This document shows positions 1-8,557 of a DNA stretch of 64,000 nucleotides, one piece after another. How positions within the stretch are numbered: position 1 is the stretch's first letter; every line of letters starts with the position of its first letter. The position numbers and the translations under genes are program-made. Origin of the DNA: Duncaniella muricolitica (GTDB lineage: Bacteria > Bacteroidota > Bacteroidia > Bacteroidales > Muribaculaceae); NCBI GenBank assembly GCA_025808375.1, contig CP061009.1:3224001-3288000 (forward strand), given 5' to 3'. The notes beneath the pieces were generated by a model. The model had not been told where the DNA came from. It was given only the letters and a program-made list of their open reading frames with translations, and did not search any database.

Positions 1-200
1 GGCCCCACAAGCAACACACATTCATGGACCGAAACGGCCCTCACTATCGAGGCTATACATTCGCGTGCCTCATCGAGCATATAGGCCCAGTCGGTGTGTT
101 CATGCGGCCAGGCCAGGAACACACACTCGTGTGCCTCCCATTCAGCCGGCAGTCTCACCGGCATGGAAATATCATCAGGACTATTCGTCGTCATATTCAT
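1..200 (-). CDS. Agmatine deiminase family protein (N-terminal fragment)
   Basis: The first 66 codons of a gene that runs off the left edge. Reading leftward from ATG at 200 (or ATG at 194) gives a protein with RLPAEWEAHE and FLAWPHEHTDW near its start. This is the typical N-terminus of the agmatine deiminase / Porphyromonas-type peptidyl-arginine deiminase family (known: guanidino-modifying enzymes that release ammonia from agmatine or arginine). The catalytic Asp, His and Cys residues lie beyond the edge and cannot be checked. The start overlaps the end of the small gene upstream by 20 bases, so the two are probably co-transcribed. No separate promoter is visible between them. The choice between agmatine and peptidyl-arginine as substrate cannot be made from this fragment. 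Confidence 0.8.
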   Translation of the reverse strand, partial: MNMTTNSPDDISMPVRLPAEWEAHECVFLAWPHEHTDWAYMLDEARECIASIVRAVSVHECVLLVG

Positions 201-420
201 CTTTAAGGTTGTCCCATATGGAGTCCTGCGATTCGAGATACTCCTCGCAGTAGTCCATGAAACCGTTTTTTTCGCTGCTCCCGACTTCATGACACCACTC
301 GCGGTATTGTTCGTGCAGCTCAGCATTCTCGTGTAACTGTTTTTTAAATTCAGCCTCGGCTATATCCACACTTCCGTATTGCCTGAGCATTTCATTAAAA
401 AAATCAGTAATATCTTCCAT
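181..420 (-). CDS. Small acidic hypothetical protein
   Basis: 79 residues, very rich in Glu and Asp, with no signal peptide or membrane segment; probably a cytosolic, mostly helical protein. I do not recognise a family. It is supported as a real gene by a good Bacteroidota promoter about 40 bases upstream (461-492), by an ATG start, and by its 20-base overlap with the following agmatine deiminase family gene, which suggests a two-gene transcript. The final residues (DEYDDE) are strongly acidic. The function is unknown; a role linked to the deiminase is only a guess from position. Confidence 0.6.
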   Translation of the reverse strand: MEDITDFFNEMLRQYGSVDIAEAEFKKQLHENAELHEQYREWCHEVGSSEKNGFMDYCEEYLESQDSIWDNLKDEYDDE

Positions 421-460
421 AATAGTAATTATTTCCTGGTTAAGTCTAAGGATTTGACGT

Positions 461-492
461 CAAATTTAATGTTTTACGCGCAAATTTCCAAA
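461..492 (-). promoter_or_regulatory. Bacteroidota-type promoter for the small acidic gene and deiminase
   Basis: On the minus strand TTTG (489-492) is followed after exactly 20 bases by TAAATTTG (461-468), matching the TTTG / TAnnTTTG consensus of the primary sigma factor of Bacteroidota. It lies about 40 bases before the ATG at 420. Confidence 0.7.
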
Positions 493-541
493 TAATTCGC
501 CAAGAAATAGCCACTCTATGGTCCACGAAGCGCACAGAGGC

Positions 542-1030
542 TTAACGCAATTCGAGAGTCAGGAAGCAATATCTGACACCGCTCCGCGGATCGGTGCGGT
601 CAAACACCGGAGAAGCCGCGCCGAGCGAGGCAAGATCTACCGACGGGAAACGTGTGTCGGCATCGTCACACACGGCGTCAATCAGAGTGAGCTCCAGACG
701 GTCGGCAAGCGGGAGAGCCTGACGGTAAATCTCGCCGCCACCTATTATAAAGACATTCTCTGTCCCCTCACACATCGCCAGGGCTTCATCGAGCGAGGAG
801 GCGGTCTCGACACCCGGAGCTGTGTAACCGGCATTACGCGTCACCACTATGTTGCGGCGTCCGGGAAGCGCGCCTTTGGGAAACGACTCAAACGTCTTGC
901 GCCCCATGATTATGGGCCACCCCATGGTGAGCGACTTGAACCGCTTGAGGTCATCGGATATGTGATAGAGCAAATCACCGCCACGGCCTATGGCCATATC
1001 GCGTGTGGCAGCCACTATAATTGTAATCAT
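542..1030 (-). CDS. folA: Dihydrofolate reductase
   Basis: 162 residues, the usual length of a chromosomal DHFR, which reduces dihydrofolate to tetrahydrofolate with NADPH in the cytosol. Visible family marks are the start MITIIVAATRDMAIG, the acidic substrate-binding residue in HISDDLKRFK near residue 27, the cofactor-loop segment MGRKTFESFP, PGRRNIVVTR, and VFIIGGGEIYRQAL near the C-terminus. The ATG overlaps the TGA of thyA upstream by four bases (ATGA), so the two are translationally coupled. This fits their shared job: thymidylate synthase produces the dihydrofolate that this enzyme recycles. A 121-base gap with the promoter of the next unit follows. The identification is firm. Confidence 0.97.
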   Translation of the reverse strand: MITIIVAATRDMAIGRGGDLLYHISDDLKRFKSLTMGWPIIMGRKTFESFPKGALPGRRNIVVTRNAGYTAPGVETASSLDEALAMCEGTENVFIIGGGEIYRQALPLADRLELTLIDAVCDDADTRFPSVDLASLGAASPVFDRTDPRSGVRYCFLTLELR

Positions 1031-1821
1031 ACTGCTACTGTACCTTTAATATGGGGGTGCGGATCATAATCCTCAAGCGAGAAATCCTCATACTTGAAGT
1101 CGAGAATATCCTTGACCTCGGGATTGATTACCATCTTAGGCAACCGGCGCGGCTCACGCCCGAGCTGTGTGCGCACCTGGTCGAAATGATTATGATAGAT
1201 GTGCGTGTCGCCGAGAGTGTGTATAAACTCGCCCGGCTCGAGACCGGTCACCTGTGCCACCATCATGAGCAGCAGCGCGTAGGAGGCAATGTTGAAAGGC
1301 ACCCCGAGAAAACAGTCGGCACTGCGCTGATAGAGCATGAGCGAGAGACGGCCGTCGGCCACATAGAACTGGAATAATATGTGACACGGCGGAAGAGCCA
1401 TGCCGGGGATGTCGGCCACATTCCACGCACTGACTATGAGACGGCGCGACTCGGGATTGGAGCGTATCTGGTCGATAACCTCACGTATCTGGTCGATATG
1501 GCCGCCGTTGTAGTCGGGCCACGACCGCCACTGGTAGCCGTAGATATGGCCGAGGTCTCCGTCGGGACGGGCCCACTCGTTCCAGATGCGCACACCGTTG
1601 TCCTGAAGATATTTTACATTGGTGTCGCCTTTGAGAAACCACAGCAGCTCATGGATAATCGACTTGAGATGCAGCTTCTTGGTGGTGAGAAGAGGGAAAC
1701 CGTCGCGCAGGTCGAAACGCATCTGGTGGCCAAACACGCTACGCGTGCCCGTGCCCGTGCGGTCGCCTCGGTCGACGCCCTCGGTCATTATTCGGTTAAG
1801 AAGGTCAAGATATTGTCGCAT
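1027..1821 (-). CDS. thyA: Thymidylate synthase
   Basis: 264 residues, the same length as the Escherichia coli enzyme. It methylates dUMP to dTMP using methylene-tetrahydrofolate. The active-site cysteine is in the segment ALPPCHILFQF near residue 146. Other marks are DRTGTGTRSVFG at the N-terminus, the YQRSADCFLGVPFNIASY block for nucleotide binding, and HIYHNH. Its start lies 17 bases inside the end of the 4Fe-4S membrane protein gene upstream and its stop overlaps the folA start, giving the order 4Fe-4S protein, thyA, folA in one probable transcript. Nothing looks damaged. Thymidine kinase, the salvage route to the same product, is at 19.8 kb. Confidence 0.98.
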   Translation of the reverse strand: MRQYLDLLNRIMTEGVDRGDRTGTGTRSVFGHQMRFDLRDGFPLLTTKKLHLKSIIHELLWFLKGDTNVKYLQDNGVRIWNEWARPDGDLGHIYGYQWRSWPDYNGGHIDQIREVIDQIRSNPESRRLIVSAWNVADIPGMALPPCHILFQFYVADGRLSLMLYQRSADCFLGVPFNIASYALLLMMVAQVTGLEPGEFIHTLGDTHIYHNHFDQVRTQLGREPRRLPKMVINPEVKDILDFKYEDFSLEDYDPHPHIKGTVAV

Positions 1822-2815
1822 TGTTATTTTCTTTGTTCTTGTTTATATCAGCCGCGGCTACATCGGTCGCGGTGTCGGCCGCCGGCACGGGTTTCTTGCG
1901 CGGCTTGCCCAACACGAAATCGTGACAGTCCTGTATGCACTGCGCGCCCTGGGCCATAGGAGGCCTGATGCGCTGCATCATGGGGATTGAAAGCTGATGA
2001 CGCGCCCAGGTGTAATGTATGGCATCGTTGGGACACACCGGCAGACAGTCAAAGCAGTTGACACACCGCGAGGAGTCCACTACGTGGGATGTAAGGTCGA
2101 TACATGAAGCCTTGCACACATGCTCACACCTGCGACACTGTATGCACTTGTCGGTGTTGATGTCGATGTGAAATATCGAGTAGCGCGAGACATAGCCCAG
2201 CGTGGTGCCTACGGGACACAGGGAGTTGCAGAACGTGCGGCCGTTGCGCGCGGCAAGCACTCCCACAGCCACTATCGACACGGCCGCGACAATAGTCCCG
2301 AGCACCGAGGCTGTGACAATCTTTACAGGCTGTGACGACATAGCGTCAAGCACCAGCCCCCACACAGGCTTGACAAGAAACGTGCAGGCACGGCTGTATA
2401 CACTCCAAGGGTCGGCAAACACTGCCACGACCGACAGGCCGAGAAGTATCGAGACCATTATAAGACACAGACTCGTGTTGCGCCAGCGGTTGAGCGGAGG
2501 ACTGTAATGATACTGACGCCGGCGGCCATAGCGTCCAAGCCTTGTCAACCGGGCCACCACATCCTGAAACACGCCAAGCGGACACGCCGCCGAGCAGTAG
2601 ACACGGCCGAAAACAAGGGTGGCTATAAGCCACACCACTATAGTCGACAGAGAGAAAGCCATGGCTGCGTGAAAAAACTGTATGCGCGCTATCCATCCGG
2701 CCAGGACAGGCAGCGTCTGAGCATAACTCACAAGCGTATATGTCGCAGTTACCCACACCGCAACTGCCGCCACGATGCGGGCCGCCCGCAATATATGTCC
2801 CTTACGAACAGCCAT
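1805..2815 (-). CDS. Membrane-bound 4Fe-4S binding protein (NapH/CcoG-like)
   Basis: 336 residues from the ATG at 2815; an in-frame ATG at 2845 would add ten residues. About five hydrophobic helices carry two CxxxCPxG loops (Cys 74/78 and 196/200), as in NapH, NosR and CcoG. Two ferredoxin-type CxxCxxCxxxC clusters follow near residues 224-234 and 251-261. The family moves electrons across or along the inner membrane, but the partner here is unknown. I prefer the shorter start because a promoter (-7 box at 2824-2831) lies between the two ATGs; this makes the message almost leaderless. It is divergent from a TonB-dependent receptor, so a role in metal or cofactor acquisition is possible but not shown. 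It overlaps thyA by 17 bases. Confidence 0.85.
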   Translation of the reverse strand: MAVRKGHILRAARIVAAVAVWVTATYTLVSYAQTLPVLAGWIARIQFFHAAMAFSLSTIVVWLIATLVFGRVYCSAACPLGVFQDVVARLTRLGRYGRRRQYHYSPPLNRWRNTSLCLIMVSILLGLSVVAVFADPWSVYSRACTFLVKPVWGLVLDAMSSQPVKIVTASVLGTIVAAVSIVAVGVLAARNGRTFCNSLCPVGTTLGYVSRYSIFHIDINTDKCIQCRRCEHVCKASCIDLTSHVVDSSRCVNCFDCLPVCPNDAIHYTWARHQLSIPMMQRIRPPMAQGAQCIQDCHDFVLGKPRKKPVPAADTATDVAAADINKNKENNNATIS

Positions 2816-2823
2816 AGTGATTG

Positions 2824-2854
2824 CAAATTTACGGATTTTGGACAACTACGCAAA
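2824..2854 (-). promoter_or_regulatory. Bacteroidota-type promoter for 4Fe-4S protein, thyA, folA
   Basis: Minus strand TTTG (2851-2854), 19-base spacer, TAAATTTG (2824-2831). Only eight bases separate the -7 box from the ATG at 2815, so the leader would be a few bases at most. Confidence 0.6.
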
Positions 2855-2926
2855 ATTTAGAGGAGGTTATATGGTCTGCCGACCTGCAACGCATGGAAAA
2901 CATGGTATAAATACCTATTATTAGGT

Positions 2927-2958
2927 ATTGTCCGGGTGTGCTATTTATTATAATTTTG
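2927..2958 (+). promoter_or_regulatory. Bacteroidota-type promoter for the TonB-dependent receptor
   Basis: ATTG (2927-2930), 20-base spacer, TAATTTTG (2951-2958), a near match to TTTG / TAnnTTTG. It lies 48 bases before the ATG at 3007. It also argues against translation starting at the earlier ATG at 2938, which falls inside the promoter. Confidence 0.6.
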
Positions 2959-3006
2959 CAGCCGGAAATTTCACGTGCATTTTTTACCAACTGTAATCAC
3001 ATTCTT

Positions 3007-5313
3007 ATGATTCGTACTACGCTATTTATCATCAATTTAATCTTGGCATCGCTAATCTCTGTGCATGCTATCCCCGCAAAAGTCTCGGACGCAAACATCG
3101 GAGGACATGTCATCGACGATGAAAACGGCGAACACATACCGGGCTGCCTCATCAGAATACTAGGCACCGACATTGCAGTCATGACCGACGCGTCGGGCCA
3201 CTACATAATCCGCGACCTCGAGCCGGGCGACTATGTGCTTGAGGCTTCGATGGTCGGCTATGTGACCCAGAAAAAGAACGCAAGCGTTAAAAAACGTCAG
3301 AGTATAGAAGTGAATTTCGACATCGTTCCCGACGCTTTCATGCTCGACCAGGTGGTGGTCACATCGTCCAAGACCGAGACCAAGCGCAGAGAAAGCCCTT
3401 CGCTCGTAAATGTGGTGACCGGAAAGACGTTTCTTAATGTCGGAGCCTGCACTCTGGCCGACGGACTCGACTTTCAGCCTGGCGTGAGAGTGGAGAACGA
3501 CTGCCAGAACTGCGGATTCACTCAGGTGAGAATCAACGGTCTCGACGGACACTACTCGCAGATATTGATGAACTCGCGGCCCGTGTTCTCCGCTTTGGCC
3601 GGAGTGTACGGACTCGAGCACATACCGGCCAACATGATCGACCGTGTCGAAGTGATGCGCGGAGGCGGCTCGGCCCTCTTCGGCTCCTCGGCTGTGGGCG
3701 GCACCATCAACATCATCACCAAAGACCCTGTGACCAACTCGGCCCAGGTGTCACACACGCTTACTTCAATAGGTGTGTCGGGCGCGCTCGACAACAACAC
3801 CACGATGAACGCCTCGGTGGTAACCGACAACAACAAGGCCGGCATCTTTATCTACGGACAGAGCCGCAGCCGTGACGGATATGACGACAACAAGGACGGA
3901 TATACCGAGATAGCCCAGATCAAGGCGCAGACAATAGGTGCGAGAACATTTTTCCGCACAAGCGGCGACACCAAACTGACACTCGAGTATCACAACACTC
4001 ACGAATATCGCCGCGGAGGCGACCAGCTCGACCAACCGGCCCACTTGGCCATGATAGCCGAGCAGGTTGACCACAATATCAACTCGGGCGAGGCTACTTT
4101 TGACTGGTGGCTGCGCGACCGCCGTGACAAACTGTCGATATTTGCCGCCACACAGAACACCAAACGTCAGAGCTATTACGGCTCCGACATGGACCCCGAC
4201 GCCTATGGCCGCACCTCTGACATCGTAGTGACCGCCGGATCACAGTGGACCCATCCGATGGACCGCTTCCTGTTTATGCCGGCCGAGCTTGTGGCCGGCC
4301 TGGAGTATTCTTACAACAGGCTTCATGATGTTACCATCGGATATGACCACGACATCCTCCAGACGGTAAACATTTACAGCGGCTATCTGCAGAACGAGTG
4401 GAAAAACGAGCGGTGGGGATTTCTTGCCGGTGCGCGTGTGGACAAACATTCGCTCATTCACAACGCCATCATATCGCCCCGCCTCAACGTGAGATACAAT
4501 CCCTCAGACAACGTCAACCTGCGCGCATCCTACTCTACGGGCTTCCGCTCGCCACAGGCCTATGACGAGGATTTCCATGTAGCCATCGTAGGTGGTGAGC
4601 GCGTAGTGACAGTCCTCGCGCCCGGGCTCAAGCAGGAAAGCTCGCAGAGCCTGAGCCTCTCGGGCGACCTGTATCATCGGTTTGGCAACGTCCAGACCAA
4701 CCTTCTCATCGAAGGCTTCTACACCAATCTGCGCGACGTCTTTGCTCTCCGCCAGCTCGACGGACTCGACGCCAACGGCAATGCCGTACTCGAACGTTAC
4801 AACGGTTCGGGAGCCCGTGTGATGGGCATGAACATCGAGGCCAAGGCATTTTTCTCCAAGCATTTTGACATCCAGGGTGGTGTGACGCTGCAACGGAGCC
4901 GATACAAGAGCCCCGAGGCATGGAGCGACAATCCAGAAGTGCCCGCGGTGAAAAAAATGTTCCGCACGCCCGATGTATATGGCTACTTCACAGCCAACTG
5001 GGAGGTTACCCACTCTCTGCGCGCCACATTCACCGGCACGGCCACAGGCCCGATGCTGGTGCAGCATATGGAAGGCTCCGGCACCGACATCGACATGGCC
5101 GTGACCACACAATCATTCTTTGATGCTTCGGCCAAACTGACCTACACCTTCAAGGTGTTCAACCGAGTTAATCTTGACCTCTCGGCCGGCATAAGCAACA
5201 TATTCAACTCCTACCAGAAAGATTTTGACACCGGCTCACTGCGCGACTCGGGCTACATCTACGGCCCCGCCATGCCCCGAAGCATCAACGTCGGCGTGAC
5301 TATGAACCTGTAA
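3007..5313 (+). CDS. TonB-dependent outer membrane receptor with carboxypeptidase-like domain
   Basis: 768 residues from ATG 3007. The order is a signal peptide (IRTTLFIINLILASLISVHA), a carboxypeptidase-D regulatory-like beta-sandwich (about residues 30-115, with GEHIPGCLIRI and GDYVLEASMVGY), a TonB plug (about 120-240, ending GSALFGSSAVGGTINIIT) and a 22-strand-type barrel closing with INVGVTMNL. It is an energy-driven importer of the outer membrane. The plug segment with QNCGFTQVRINGLDGHYSQ resembles siderophore, haem and cobalamin receptors rather than SusC, and no SusD partner follows, so polysaccharide import is unlikely. The ligand cannot be named. It stands alone, divergent from the 4Fe-4S protein gene. 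A long hairpin follows its stop. Confidence 0.92.
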   Translation: MIRTTLFIINLILASLISVHAIPAKVSDANIGGHVIDDENGEHIPGCLIRILGTDIAVMTDASGHYIIRDLEPGDYVLEASMVGYVTQKKNASVKKRQSIEVNFDIVPDAFMLDQVVVTSSKTETKRRESPSLVNVVTGKTFLNVGACTLADGLDFQPGVRVENDCQNCGFTQVRINGLDGHYSQILMNSRPVFSALAGVYGLEHIPANMIDRVEVMRGGGSALFGSSAVGGTINIITKDPVTNSAQVSHTLTSIGVSGALDNNTTMNASVVTDNNKAGIFIYGQSRSRDGYDDNKDGYTEIAQIKAQTIGARTFFRTSGDTKLTLEYHNTHEYRRGGDQLDQPAHLAMIAEQVDHNINSGEATFDWWLRDRRDKLSIFAATQNTKRQSYYGSDMDPDAYGRTSDIVVTAGSQWTHPMDRFLFMPAELVAGLEYSYNRLHDVTIGYDHDILQTVNIYSGYLQNEWKNERWGFLAGARVDKHSLIHNAIISPRLNVRYNPSDNVNLRASYSTGFRSPQAYDEDFHVAIVGGERVVTVLAPGLKQESSQSLSLSGDLYHRFGNVQTNLLIEGFYTNLRDVFALRQLDGLDANGNAVLERYNGSGARVMGMNIEAKAFFSKHFDIQGGVTLQRSRYKSPEAWSDNPEVPAVKKMFRTPDVYGYFTANWEVTHSLRATFTGTATGPMLVQHMEGSGTDIDMAVTTQSFFDASAKLTYTFKVFNRVNLDLSAGISNIFNSYQKDFDTGSLRDSGYIYGPAMPRSINVGVTMNL

Positions 5314-5321
5314 AAACAACA

Positions 5322-5445
5322 GGGAGATACAAAAGGACAAAAGACTCAAAAGAAACAAAAGTTTTTAATCAGGATTAAACCGTGAGGTTTATGAATAATT
5401 AAAAACTTTTGTTTCTTTTGAGTCTTTTGTCCTTTTGTATCTCCC
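5322..5445. terminator. Perfect 48-bp inverted repeat between convergent genes
   Basis: Left arm 5322-5369 and right arm 5398-5445 are perfect reverse complements over 48 bases around a 28-base loop. The arms are built of repeated CAAAAG-type words (ACAAAAGGACAAAAGACTC and so on). The repeat sits between the convergent TonB receptor gene and ispF and can terminate both. The arms are far longer than a standard terminator needs. Related hairpins are at 11610-11648 and 44906-44966. Confidence 0.75.
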
Positions 5446-5474
5446 CGTATCTCCCCTTATCTCCCTGAGTCTTC

Positions 5475-5948
5475 TTAAATTTTTTCAATCAGCGCGACGG
5501 CCATTGCCGCGATGCCTTCGCCACGGCCGGTAAATCCGAGACGCTCGGTTGTCGTGGCCTTGACCGAAACACAATCGGCCGAAACGGCAAGGTCGGCTGC
5601 CACATTGGCTATCATCTCGGGAATATAGGTCAGCAGTTTGGGCCGCTGAGCCACGATGGTAACATCTACATTACCCACCCGATAGCCCTTCTCTCCGATT
5701 ATCTCAACCACCCTGCGCAGCAGGCGGCGCGAGTCGGCACCCTTGTAGGCTGGGTCAGTGTCGGGAAAGTGATAGCCTATGTCACGCATGGCGGCCGCGC
5801 CGAGCAAAGCGTCGGCCAGTGCGTGAAGAGCCACATCGGCATCACTGTGGCCGAGAAGACCTTTATCATAAGGCACCTTCACGCCACACAGTATGAGCTC
5901 GCGTCCTTCCACGAGCTTATGCACATCATATCCTTGTCCTATTCTCAT
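5475..5948 (-). CDS. ispF: 2-C-methyl-D-erythritol 2,4-cyclodiphosphate synthase
   Basis: 157 residues, the usual length. It forms the cyclic diphosphate intermediate of the non-mevalonate isoprenoid pathway. The metal-binding DVH motif is at residues 8-10 (RIGQGYDVHKL), followed by the HSDADVALHALADALLGA block, DTDPAYKGADSR, and the C-terminal TTTERLGFTGRGEGIAA. The protein is cytosolic and trimeric in the family. The ATG overlaps the stop of porV by four bases, so it is probably the second gene of a porV-ispF transcript despite the unrelated function. The identification is firm. Confidence 0.97.
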   Translation of the reverse strand: MRIGQGYDVHKLVEGRELILCGVKVPYDKGLLGHSDADVALHALADALLGAAAMRDIGYHFPDTDPAYKGADSRRLLRRVVEIIGEKGYRVGNVDVTIVAQRPKLLTYIPEMIANVAADLAVSADCVSVKATTTERLGFTGRGEGIAAMAVALIEKI

Positions 5949-7144
5949 CTGCGTCCGAATATTTCTTTAAGTCCGTCCATGTCAAAAGTAAGAGTGAAGC
6001 GCAACGTCTGGTCGAGCGGCGAGGTCTGGGCCGTGGCGAGCATATAGGATGCGTCGAGACGAAGCACATTGAGCGCGAAGCCGGCTCCGATGCCGAAGTA
6101 TTGCAGATTGCCCTTCATGGGATGCTGGTAATAGTAGCCCGCACGCAGGAAGAACTGCTGATTGTAATTATACTCGGCTCCAAGCGAATAGGAAATCTCG
6201 CGCAACTCCTCCTTCATGCCGCCGGGAGCATCGTTGAACGACTTGAATATACCTGTAATCGACGACATATTGCGCCAGTCGGCCTCGGCCTTGGCAAACT
6301 CTTGCCCACCCTCCTCATCGTCGGCATAATCCGAGCGACGCGGCATTGTGGGCACCAGCAGTTTGTTGAGGTCGACACTCAGCGCGAGATTGTGATAGTC
6401 GGCGAGGGGAAATGTAAAGGTTGTGCCTATGCGCAGATTGGTCGGTAGAAATGCCTGATTATTGGAGCCGTTGGCATAGTTGAGCTTCGAGCCGATATTG
6501 GATATGTTCCAGCCCCATGACCACTGGCATTCGTTACGCCCGATAATGGGATATGTGGTGTAATAGCCCGAAATGTCGGCCGCAAACGCCGACGCACCCG
6601 ATGAGTTGTCGGTCTCGGATGTGCCGAAAGCCAGATCGGAATATATATAACGAAACACTATACCCATCGAGAACTTCTCTGACAGCTTGCGCGAATAGCC
6701 CACGTCAAAAGCCATCTCATAAGGATTGATGGTCTGGCTTCCTGTATTACCCGGAGTATTGCTCACCACCTCACCGAGCGAGAAGTAGCGCAGCGAGGCC
6801 GAAATAGCCTGATTGTCCTCCTCGCCGAGCTTCCAGTAGCCCGAGAGATTGGCCAGATATATGTCATTGACAAGTTTGCGCAGCCACGGAGTGTAGCTGA
6901 GAGCGACAGCCCCCTTGCTGTAAGCAAAAGCATATTTCGAGGGGTTCCAGAATTGTGAATTTGCGTCAGGGTCGGTAGCCGCGCCGAGGTCGCCCATCGA
7001 GGCTCCGCGGGCATCGGGTGCTATGCCGAGCGAGGTCACGCCTGTGGTTATAGGGTTAAATTCGTTCTTGTCCTGAGCCCAGACGGCCGAGAGTCCTCCC
7101 AGCAGCACGGCACAGACAAGAAACACGTTTCTGCAAAAATTCAT
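5945..7144 (-). CDS. porV: Type IX secretion system outer membrane protein PorV
   Basis: 399 residues with a signal peptide of about 23 residues ending AVWAQ. This is followed by the PorV/LptO beta-barrel signature ITTGVTSLGIAPDARGASMGD and ATDPDANSQFWNPSKYAFAYSK, with aromatic-rich strands to the C-terminus (LRFTLTFDMDGLKEIFG). PorV is the barrel that carries secreted cargo to the PorU sortase in the attachment complex of the type IX secretion system. PorU itself is at 55.4 kb in this window, so the two partners are not adjacent here. The gene is followed by ispF with a four-base overlap. No clear promoter was seen upstream. The start is the only ATG that gives a signal peptide. Confidence 0.93.
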   Translation of the reverse strand: MNFCRNVFLVCAVLLGGLSAVWAQDKNEFNPITTGVTSLGIAPDARGASMGDLGAATDPDANSQFWNPSKYAFAYSKGAVALSYTPWLRKLVNDIYLANLSGYWKLGEEDNQAISASLRYFSLGEVVSNTPGNTGSQTINPYEMAFDVGYSRKLSEKFSMGIVFRYIYSDLAFGTSETDNSSGASAFAADISGYYTTYPIIGRNECQWSWGWNISNIGSKLNYANGSNNQAFLPTNLRIGTTFTFPLADYHNLALSVDLNKLLVPTMPRRSDYADDEEGGQEFAKAEADWRNMSSITGIFKSFNDAPGGMKEELREISYSLGAEYNYNQQFFLRAGYYYQHPMKGNLQYFGIGAGFALNVLRLDASYMLATAQTSPLDQTLRFTLTFDMDGLKEIFGRR

Positions 7145-7206
7145 TTTCGGTTACTATTATACAATATAATAACTCCGCAAACTCAGAATTATTGCATACG
7201 CCTATA

Positions 7207-7274
7207 CCTAAAAAATGTCGGGAATTGAAGCGAATCAGGCATAAACCTCATCCATCATTCAACACCCGACATTT
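7207..7274 (-). terminator. Terminator of the porin gene
   Basis: Inverted repeat AAATGTCGGG (7213-7222) / CCCGACATTT (7265-7274) with further pairing inside. On the minus strand it follows the porin stop at 7294 and ends in a run of T. Confidence 0.6.
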
Positions 7275-7293
7275 CTGATATTGTCAAGCCCTC

Positions 7294-8505
7294 TTAGAAG
7301 AGTATCTGCAAGCGTGCCTGGATGGTGTTGACATGACATTTGTGGAAGCCAAGCACCTCACTGTCGCGCACATCGGTATAAGAGTAACGCAGACGGGCAA
7401 GCATGTATTTGTTGATGTAATAGTTGAGTGTGACCGAATAGTCATTGGAGCGGCCGCCATATATGCCGGCCTTGTGGCATGACGCATCGGTGTAATTGTA
7501 GCCGAGAATCAGCTCAAGCGATTTGGGAGCGGGTGTGGCCAGACCGGCGTCACCATGTGAATAACCATAGGAATTACCGACAAGCAGTCCGCGGAGAAAT
7601 CCATACACACCCTGTGCCTTATAAGAGGCAAGGTCGCCGTGACGGGCTATATTCATATAGTAATACTGACCCTCGAGAGCAACGCGGTCATAAGCCAACA
7701 CAAGTTCGGGCGAGAGCTTGAACACCCCTTTGGCATCGCCGATATGAGCGTCGAGCATACCTATCTTATTGACACGAGTGGGGAAATTGGCCGAATAATT
7801 GAAGAAGCCTTCCGATGTCTCGCCATTGTCCTCGATGCTGTGCAGGGCCGACTGATACCAGAGCGACATACCCACCTGGGCTATGACTCCCTCTTGACGC
7901 AGAGGACGATACACGAGGCGTGTGAGACCGCCCACACTTACCTTGCCTTGCTCATTGGCCGGCTTTGACATAGAGGTGCCGTCGACAATGGCACTGACTC
8001 CGGTAAAGAACTGATCCTTGTCATGGACAAATTCCAGACCGACATTACGGCCGGTGGCCTTGAAGAAATCGTCGGTGGATGCAGCCTCCATAGCCGGCTT
8101 CATAGAGCTTGATGTAGCGGCATTGAGACCGAACTGATGCACGAAATAACCTCCGCGCAGATAGTTCTCCGGATTGATGTTATACTGGATGTACACATCC
8201 TTGAATCCGAGCTTCTGATAGCCATAACCGACATCAATCTTAGCCTGCCAGTGGCCATAGCTCACCTTTGCGCCCATACGTATGTCGGGGAGGGCCACCC
8301 CGTCGGCAAAGCTCGGACCGGCCGATACGACCTGACCCTCGGCATCGCGGTCCTCATAAAGAGGTCCGTCGGGAGCATAGACTGATCCGTCGAGGAGTAT
8401 GCGGCCTGTAGGCTGCACCTTTATCTTGTTTTCATATTGTGCTTGTGCGGATGTTGCGCCTAAGAGTGCGGCCGCCGATAAGGCAGTCAGTACGAGAGTT
8501 CTCAT
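7294..8505 (-). CDS. Phosphate-selective-type porin (OprO/OprP family)
   Basis: 403 residues with a signal peptide ending ATSAQAQ, then a barrel of alternating strands. The blocks ENYLRGGYFVHQFGLNAATSS, FFKATGRNVGLEFVHD and the closing YSYTDVRDSE with TIQARLQILF match the phosphate-selective porin O/P family of Bacteroidota. Such porins pass phosphate, polyphosphate or other small anions; the true substrate is not determined by sequence. The gene is alone between a terminator and a decayed insertion element whose end lies only 53 bases before its ATG, so its original promoter may have been displaced or replaced. The start ATG is supported by the signal peptide immediately after it. Confidence 0.85.
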   Translation of the reverse strand: MRTLVLTALSAAALLGATSAQAQYENKIKVQPTGRILLDGSVYAPDGPLYEDRDAEGQVVSAGPSFADGVALPDIRMGAKVSYGHWQAKIDVGYGYQKLGFKDVYIQYNINPENYLRGGYFVHQFGLNAATSSSMKPAMEAASTDDFFKATGRNVGLEFVHDKDQFFTGVSAIVDGTSMSKPANEQGKVSVGGLTRLVYRPLRQEGVIAQVGMSLWYQSALHSIEDNGETSEGFFNYSANFPTRVNKIGMLDAHIGDAKGVFKLSPELVLAYDRVALEGQYYYMNIARHGDLASYKAQGVYGFLRGLLVGNSYGYSHGDAGLATPAPKSLELILGYNYTDASCHKAGIYGGRSNDYSVTLNYYINKYMLARLRYSYTDVRDSEVLGFHKCHVNTIQARLQILF

Positions 8506-8557
8506 AATATAAATAGTAGATTGTGTTTTTAAGCGCAGGTATAAGGTAATAGATGCG

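Noticed and set aside
3007..5313. TonB receptor as a SusC-type glycan importer
   Set aside because: There is no SusD gene after it and the plug resembles siderophore or cobalamin receptors; the length is also shorter than SusC proteins.
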